DNA from: Phorcus lineatus
Taxonomy: Eukaryota; Mollusca; Gastropoda; Trochida; Trochidae
Direction: 5' to 3'
DNA length: 64,000 bases
NCBI GenBank assembly: GCA_921293015.1
Contig: OV121086.1
Location: 38,191,194 to 38,255,193, forward strand
The notes under the pieces were generated by a model. The model saw only the letters and a list, made by a program, of their open reading frames with translations, did no database searches and was not told the DNA's origin. Made by a program: the position numbers and the translations under genes. This document shows, piece by piece, positions 62,462 through 64,000 of the stretch. The number at the start of each line of letters is the position of its first letter. The first letter of the stretch is position 1.

Positions 62462-62800
62462 TTATTCCACTGGATAGTGCAGTAAATATTGAGGACATCC
62501 ACCCTTAGCTTTCAATACTGCCCATATTCTTCTTGGTATGCCATCATATAAACGTTGAAGGATATCTTTTGACAACAAACACCAATGGGTTTTTTCTCAG
62601 ACTTTTAGACATCATTGGAATATGTCGGCATATTCTTTTTTGGATTTGTTTGTCTATCATGCCCGAGATCGCCTTTAAGGGGGTTCATATTCTCTAGCCA
62701 TTGCAGTGGCTGCACGCCCTTTGAAGCCAAGAATGCACATGTAAACCGCGAATTGTGAGATGGACTATTATCTTCCTGGACTTTGAATTCTGTGTTGTGT
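62462..62800 (-). pseudogene. C-terminal fragment of a second Tc1/mariner transposase
   Basis: On the minus strand QEDNSPSHNSRFTCAFLASKG (second catalytic Asp, about 62720-62780) is followed by VQPLQWLENMNPL, a broken segment, and finally GIPRRIWAVLKAKGGCPQY with a stop at 62462. The IPRRI-AVLKAKGG ending and the D-x-x-P-x-H block are signatures of the family. A frameshift and small loss fall where the catalytic Glu (PIENLW-like) should be, and the N-terminal half is absent. The protein sequence is clearly different from the pseudogene at 16961-17925, so this is a second lineage. Confidence 0.88.
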
Positions 62801-62824
62801 AAGAACAGTGTTTTTTAATATCAT

Positions 62825-63025
62825 TTATTAACTACCAGGCAAAAGAAAGGTTTTTCAAGTCTATAAAATAAAAACAAACGCAGATATGAGAATTCTAACG
62901 ATAGGAAATCATTGTTTATTGTTCTCTTTAAAAAACATCCAAATATCGGCATTAAATTTGCCTCAATACACAAGGAAAGAGACAGGGCAAGAATGTTAAA
63001 AATGAACACCAGTATGTCACCACTT
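62825..63025 (-). repeat. Solitary 3' end of the 17-kb Tc1 family
   Basis: CTACCAGGCAAAAGAAA, GCATTAAATTTGCCTCAATA and CAGTATGTCA follow the same order as 16801-16960. The copy breaks off at a (TTC)6 run just where the transposase stop codon would begin, so only the untranslated end survives. Confidence 0.65.
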
Positions 63026-63029
63026 CTTC

Positions 63030-63885
63030 TTCTTCTTCTTCTTGTCAAAAAAGGGTAGGGTAATTCAAATTGGAATCAAAGCTGTTAAATGAGCAGCTGT
63101 AGATGTTCAAGACCTCACGACTGGATATAACTCCCTGGTGTCGATCTTGTGCATTTAAGTGGCAACCATTCTGCAGACACCTTGGACGGTTTATAGGTTT
63201 ACAAATTACAGGAGGGTACCTGTGTTCAACAAGCTGAAAATCTCAAGTAATGGTCGGGACATCAACTACAATGTTTTTAGGAATTTATCGATACTCACTT
63301 TTGTGAAGTTATTGACTTCCAGACATTATTTTCTTCTACAAACCATTTAAAATATACATACCTATTTACGACATTGCTGTCATTGAATAAACTCAGTAAA
63401 ATTCAGTAATTATTTTACACATATTTTTCGAAAAGCAATCTTTTGATTATCAATTGTCGACAAAGTAATATTATCTGCAAAGTTTTTCAACGAAGAAATA
63501 TTTGCTTTCATAACTTGACAGAAAGCTAGGATAGCATATTCTGAATATAATGATGCAACACTTATGAACTGTTCAGGCGCTAGAAAACGCATTTGCTCAT
63601 TTTGAATAACCTGCGCATTCATTTCTGATTACAAAAACGTTATTTCTAATTGACCACCTTTTTATAAAGTAAGTTGTGAAATTTCATCATGTGAAAGCCC
63701 ATTGAATGGATATTCAGAAAAAAAGATTTACAGAACTTCGGTACACATTTTTGTGGGCAACTGACATTGACTTGTCAATATGTCAAAGATTATGTGTCGT
63801 GAATGCTGCCTCTAGCAGGCTAAACGTATCTTTAGTTCATTACATTGTCAAAATAAAGACAAAAAATTCATTTTGTAAAAGTGAA
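63030..63885. other. Non-coding stretch
   Basis: Short frames at 63159-63350, 63410-63622 and 63706-63954 show no motif. The last runs into block R. Confidence 0.45.
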
Positions 63886-63889
63886 CTAT

Positions 63890-64000
63890 TTGAAATCCAT
63901 AGCCATAAATTATTGTTTCATTTAATTCATCCTTTTTCAGAGGTTTTCTCTTGATTAAAATGTTGAAAAGGACCAAAGTTATTTAAAAGAGAATAACAAA
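63890..64000 (+). repeat. Block R, copy 4, cut by the window end
   Basis: CCTTTTTCAGAGGTTTTCTC followed by TTGATTAAAATGTTGAAAAGGACC matches copy 3 (50425-50470) and copy 1 (41990-42035). The rest lies beyond the window. Confidence 0.6.

Overview
This window looks like a gene-poor, intergenic or long-intron piece of an invertebrate nuclear genome. It is AT-rich on both strands. The longest open frame (153 codons) lies inside a CTA microsatellite, and no intact conserved protein-coding gene can be recognised. The repeat content points to a mollusc, probably a gastropod or bivalve. It includes a tRNA-headed SINE whose 3' part reads AAAGCGGCGTTAAACC, degenerate dispersed units with AAGGGCAATA-type cores, TTCGCGGGGATTAATTTTCGCG-type repeats, long (CTA)n arrays, fold-back MITEs and dead Tc1/mariner elements. 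Organism assignment is inference from these repeat styles.

Layout. 1-24 kb is built on old, diverged tandem duplications. Block X recurs at 2.4, 9.1 and 15.7 kb (spacing about 6.6 kb). Block Y recurs at 11.15 and 18.95 kb. Block Z recurs at 12.8 and 22.6 kb. X and Y each contain a conserved consensus 5' splice-donor-like site. Embedded in this are an 856-bp transposon with near-perfect 161-bp terminal inverted repeats and a relict Cys-rich domain (5347-6202), a 324-bp tandem duplication (6637-7284), a palindromic MITE (7429-7580), the large CTA/CCA satellite (13.35-13.8 kb) and a Tc1 transposase pseudogene (16961-17925).

24-41 kb is mostly unique sequence: a pure (ACT)n array, a G-rich tract, one weak secreted-peptide-like ORF (33105-33368), a SINE (36104-36433), and a few stretches that read like non-coding regulatory DNA. 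A block at 35.4 kb is a diverged copy of one at 4.55 kb.

41-64 kb is a second old duplication zone. Block R recurs at 41.7, 46.0, 50.35 and 63.9 kb, and block T at 50.87, 54.65 and 57.8 kb. Also here are a perfect-style palindrome (44120-44267), a 381-bp MITE (52369-52749), an inverted duplicate pair (49.6 kb and 62 kb), and a second Tc1 fragment (62462-62800) next to a solitary end of the first Tc1 family.

No functional pathway can be reconstructed. The main content is duplication history and transposon relics. The most distinctive items are the deletion-derivative transposon carrying both ends of its former gene, and the recurring donor-site-bearing blocks, which may be untranslated exons of a duplicated or decayed gene or lncRNA family.
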